A DNA stretch of 9,115 nucleotides from Desulfobacula sp. (lineage in GTDB: Bacteria > Desulfobacterota > Desulfobacteria > Desulfobacterales > Desulfobacteraceae), in the NCBI GenBank assembly GCA_023139225.1, contig JAGLNZ010000375.1, positions 1 through 9,115 on the forward strand, written 5' to 3'. The position numbers and the translations under genes are program-made. Shown here one piece after another: positions 7,212 through 9,115 of this stretch (position 1 is the first letter of the stretch; every line of letters begins with the position of its first letter). Below the pieces are notes generated by a model that worked only from the letters and a program-made list of their open reading frames with translations, was not told the origin of the DNA and made no database searches.

Positions 7212-7240
7212 CCGGGAAAATTTAAAAATCTTCCCGGATG
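7209..7240 (-). promoter_or_regulatory. Strong stem-loop covering the dnaB start codon (rplI-dnaB junction)
   Basis: A perfect 10-bp inverted repeat (arms 7209-7218 and 7231-7240, core CCGGGAA/TTCCCGG) extends inward by one G-U and three A-U pairs to a 14-bp stem with a 4-nt loop in the leftward mRNA. The assigned dnaB ATG (7211-7209) forms the base of the 3' arm. No U-run follows, so it is not a standard intrinsic terminator. A role in start-codon masking or transcript processing between rplI and dnaB is inferred. Confidence 0.7.
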
Positions 7241-7251
7241 ATGTTTAAATA

Positions 7252-7710
7252 TTATTTATCTTCTTTTTCTTCGGCAATAACATTGACTGTGATTTCAGGC
7301 TCAACATCTTTGTAAAGACGGATGGGCACTTTATACTCACCCAGTTCTTTAATAGGTTCGGCAAGAAGGATGGCACGGCGTTCAAGAAGAATGTCCTGAC
7401 TGTTTAAAGATTCTTTGATGTCATGTGTAGTTACTGATCCGTAAAGACGGGATTCTTCGTGGACCTTGGCTTTGATTGTACATACAACAGTTTTGACTCT
7501 GTCAGCCATTTCTTCAGCAATTTTTCTTTCTTTGGCAATCTGAAGTTCAAGCTTTGCTTTGGCCTGTTCCATGACTTTTCTGTTCTGGGGTGTGGCAAGA
7601 ATGGCTTTACCCTGAGGCAGAAGATAGTTGCGGCCATACCCTGCGGCCACATCACATTCTGCTCCTGCAATACCGAGCGTGTCAATGGTTTCTTTTAATA
7701 TAACTCTCAT
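7252..7710 (-). CDS. rplI: 50S ribosomal protein L9
   Basis: The product is 152 residues, about the usual L9 length. L9 binds 23S rRNA through its N-terminal domain, bridges neighbouring ribosomes and helps keep the reading frame. The N-terminal domain shows MRVILKETIDTLG (1-13) and the signature GYGRNYLLPQGKA (24-36). A long connecting helix spans about 42-75, and the C-terminal domain has LYGSVT (89-94) and IKELGEY (120-126). The acidic tail ends AEEKEDK. The start is well supported: GGAGG at 7716-7720 lies 5 nt before the ATG. It lies between a DUF2232 membrane protein gene and dnaB, the usual order in this lineage. Confidence 0.98.
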   Translation of the reverse strand: MRVILKETIDTLGIAGAECDVAAGYGRNYLLPQGKAILATPQNRKVMEQAKAKLELQIAKERKIAEEMADRVKTVVCTIKAKVHEESRLYGSVTTHDIKESLNSQDILLERRAILLAEPIKELGEYKVPIRLYKDVEPEITVNVIAEEKEDK

Positions 7711-7728
7711 TTAAACCTCCAAAAAGAT

Positions 7729-7754
7729 TCAGCCGGTTTTTTAAATAAGGCTGA
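7729..7754 (-). other. Stem-loop in the DUF2232-rplI spacer
   Basis: TCAGCC (7729-7734) and GGCTGA (7749-7754) form a 6-bp stem with a 14-nt AT-rich loop. Reading leftward it is followed by AATCTTTTT and then the rplI Shine-Dalgarno. It could be a weak terminator, an attenuator or an RNase processing site that raises rplI expression relative to the membrane protein gene. The pairing is visible; the role is inferred. Confidence 0.4.
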
Positions 7755-7772
7755 CTTTTAGTTTATTTTTTA

Positions 7773-8729
7773 TTACATAGCTGTATCAAGTTTTCTAAAA
7801 TTGATCCAAGTATCAAACAATCCGAATCCGATGACAAGGAACATAAAAAAAGGTTGAATTGCAATTAAGGTGTAAAAAAAAAATCTTAATGCAAAAGGGG
7901 TGCTTTTTTTTTGAAAAAAAAATGATACCACTGCAATTCCCTGGAAAAAATATACAAACATTAAAACTATCAAGCAGTTTACAGCCAGTAATTTTAACCC
8001 GTATATTGGTAAAAATATTAAAACAGATAAAGCAATTACACCAAATACCAAATAATCGGGTGCTTTCCATTGATTTAAATTTTCAATACTTTTAATAATA
8101 ATTCCTTTTGTCAATAACAACTTTTTTATTAATAAAATATTAAGCCATATCATAGTAAGGTATGAATTGATAAATATTCCCGGAAAAATCATAATAAACA
8201 ACGTGCTTGCTTTTTCAAGCATTTGGCTGTCCACTTTCATTTCCGGATAAAGTTGGGCTGATTCTGAAAAAAGTTGGGATGACAGAGCTTGATATCTGGA
8301 AACGTAATTTGAAATTAATTGTTCAATTCCCTGGGCGTAAATTAAAGAATAAAAAAACAAAACAGCCATACAGGTCCCAAGAACTGCAAAGCATGTGTAC
8401 AGCATAATTCTTTCAATACTTAAATGTTTTTCTATAAATTCGCCAAGGAAGAAACCAGTCATCAATAAGGAACCAAAGTACAGCGTATTAAATGCAAGGT
8501 TACTGGTAAATACAATCAGCACAGCCAGGCTTGCCACCATGATAATCCCGCCACTATTTCGTCCTGTTTTAAGCCTGTAAAACAGAACAGGCAAAGGAAG
8601 AAATATCCATGCAAAGATACCGATCAACGGAACGATATACATGATAGCAATGATCAGCGTACATAAAAGGGTACCGGTTAGAATATCCTTGATTGCTGTA
8701 GGTTGTATGAGTGTGCCAGTCACCTGCAT
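7773..8729 (-). CDS. DUF2232 (YybS-like) polytopic membrane protein
   Basis: This 318-residue, strongly hydrophobic protein has roughly eight or nine membrane segments. They lie at about 16-34, 36-51, 60-80, 82-99, 108-131, 175-202, 226-243, 246-272 and 280-306. A soluble hydrophilic stretch lies at about 135-172. The C-terminal pattern FQGIAVVSFFFQK (262-274) and FGLFDTWINFRK (302-313) matches DUF2232 proteins, which are typically encoded between rpsR and rplI in Desulfobacterota and between related genes in Firmicutes (YybS). The biochemical function is not known to me; a transport or membrane-organising role is possible. The start has AGGAG (8732-8736) close upstream and is 14 bp from rpsR. 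The gene carries several 9-10 base A/T homopolymer runs (7874-7883, 7904-7912, 7914-7922) without loss of frame. Confidence 0.88.
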   Translation of the reverse strand: MQVTGTLIQPTAIKDILTGTLLCTLIIAIMYIVPLIGIFAWIFLPLPVLFYRLKTGRNSGGIIMVASLAVLIVFTSNLAFNTLYFGSLLMTGFFLGEFIEKHLSIERIMLYTCFAVLGTCMAVLFFYSLIYAQGIEQLISNYVSRYQALSSQLFSESAQLYPEMKVDSQMLEKASTLFIMIFPGIFINSYLTMIWLNILLIKKLLLTKGIIIKSIENLNQWKAPDYLVFGVIALSVLIFLPIYGLKLLAVNCLIVLMFVYFFQGIAVVSFFFQKKSTPFALRFFFYTLIAIQPFFMFLVIGFGLFDTWINFRKLDTAM

Positions 8730-8743
8730 TACTCCTGACAGCC

Positions 8744-9013
8744 TTAATACATAGGCCTGCCCACAAACGGGAGCAACGCTATCTGGCGAGATTGCTTAAT
8801 GGCGACAGTAAGCTGGCGCTGATGTTTGGCACAGGTCCCTGTAATTCTTCTGGGAATTATTTTTCCGCGTTCTGTAATGAATTGTCGGAGTGCCTTTGGA
8901 GTTTTATAGTTTATTTCAAGATCATTATCCACACAGAATCTACATATTTTACGACGTTGATAAAATCTGTTTTTACCACCACCGCCTCTTTGATTTCTAC
9001 GGTTATTATACAT
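8744..9013 (-). CDS. rpsR: 30S ribosomal protein S18
   Basis: S18 binds with S6 in the platform of the small ribosomal subunit. The glycine/arginine-rich N-terminus ([12 protein letters not shown]) leads to the CRFC knuckle (residues 24-27). The S18 signature [19 protein letters not shown] covers 50-68, and [12 protein letters not shown] ends the protein. Cys24, Cys27, Cys61 and His64 form a C-x2-C...C-x2-H set, consistent with the zinc-binding form of S18 and suggesting zinc-dependent regulation may matter in this lineage. I chose ATG 9013 (89 residues) because AAGGA lies 7 nt upstream. ATG 9019, two codons earlier, is only 1 nt from that Shine-Dalgarno. It lies 23 bp after rpsF and 14 bp before the DUF2232 gene. 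Confidence 0.97.
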   Translation of the reverse strand: MYNNRRNQRGGGGKNRFYQRRKICRFCVDNDLEINYKTPKALRQFITERGKIIPRRITGTCAKHQRQLTVAIKQSRQIALLPFVGRPMY

Positions 9014-9036
9014 TGTCATTTCCTTGTAAATCTAAA

Positions 9037-9115
9037 TTATTCCGTTTTTTCTTCTTTGGCTTTTTCAACTTTTTCATCTTCTGTGGAAGCCTCTTTTTCG
9101 ACAGTCTCTTTTTCG
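9037..9115 (-). CDS. rpsF: Probable 30S ribosomal protein S6, C-terminal tail only (cut by the window edge)
   Basis: Only the last 25 codons and the stop TAA (9039-9037) are inside the window. They encode a Glu/Lys-rich tail of the type EKETVEKEAS...EKTE. The assignment rests on position: rpsF precedes rpsR in nearly all bacteria, and Desulfobacterota S6 proteins commonly have a charged low-complexity C-terminal extension. No S6 core motif is visible here. The spacing to rpsR is 23 bp, so the two are presumably co-transcribed. Confidence 0.75.
   Translation of the reverse strand, partial: EKETVEKEASTEDEKVEKAKEEKTE

Noticed and set aside
8925..8933. Perfect DnaA box TTATCCACA in rpsR, plus TTTTCCACA at 3857-3865 and 4361-4369
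   Set aside because: Roughly one match to TTWTNCACA is expected by chance in a 9-kb AT-rich window on both strands. Three isolated sites far apart, two of them in coding sequence, do not form an origin cluster.

Overview
The window is AT-rich chromosomal DNA (clearly under 45% G+C by eye), most likely from a sulfate-reducing Desulfobacterota bacterium of the Desulfobacteraceae type (Desulfobacula/Desulfobacterium-like). This placement is an inference. It rests on the Desulfovibrio-like DnaA variant (E-D Walker B, shortened recognition loop), the long form of HflX, and the gene order rpsF-rpsR-DUF2232-rplI-dnaB. No mobile element, CRISPR array, tRNA or rRNA is visible, and it reads as core genome.

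Layout. At the left edge the 5' part of pdxA runs leftward out of the window (1-532, minus). A roughly 500-bp gene-free, very AT-rich region (533-1034) separates it from a divergent rightward pair. The first gene of the pair is an unusual dnaA-family gene, probably starting at TTG 1035. The second is a GlcD-like FAD-linked oxidase whose ATG directly abuts the dnaA stop codon (2426/2427). That pair converges on a long leftward gene cluster that fills the rest of the window. In transcription order the cluster is rpsF (only the last 25 codons, 9037-9115), rpsR, a DUF2232/YybS-like membrane protein, rplI, dnaB, hflX and a small cysteine-rich hypothetical gene (3883-4110).

How the genes relate. 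The leftward cluster is a ribosome/replication operon: S6, S18 and L9, the replicative helicase DnaB, and the ribosome-associated GTPase HflX, with a conserved polytopic membrane protein inserted between S18 and L9. dnaB and hflX overlap by 4 bp (ATGA). A 14-bp perfect or near-perfect stem-loop lies between rplI and dnaB and contains the assigned dnaB start codon. PdxA belongs to pyridoxal-5'-phosphate synthesis and has its own sigma70-like promoter facing left.

Most interesting points. First, the dnaA-upstream region holds a six-unit helically phased array of AT-rich 10-11 bp repeats (663-724), a candidate DNA-unwinding or initiator-binding element. Second, the DnaA protein diverges in Walker A, Walker B, sensor I and the DNA-recognition loop, and its gene is coupled to an oxidase rather than to dnaN. 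Third, a strong hairpin sequesters the dnaB start. Fourth, a small Cys-rich ORF closes the operon. Fifth, the N-terminal extension of HflX resembles a degenerate JAMM/RadC-like domain. I did not find an obviously new defence or mobile system.
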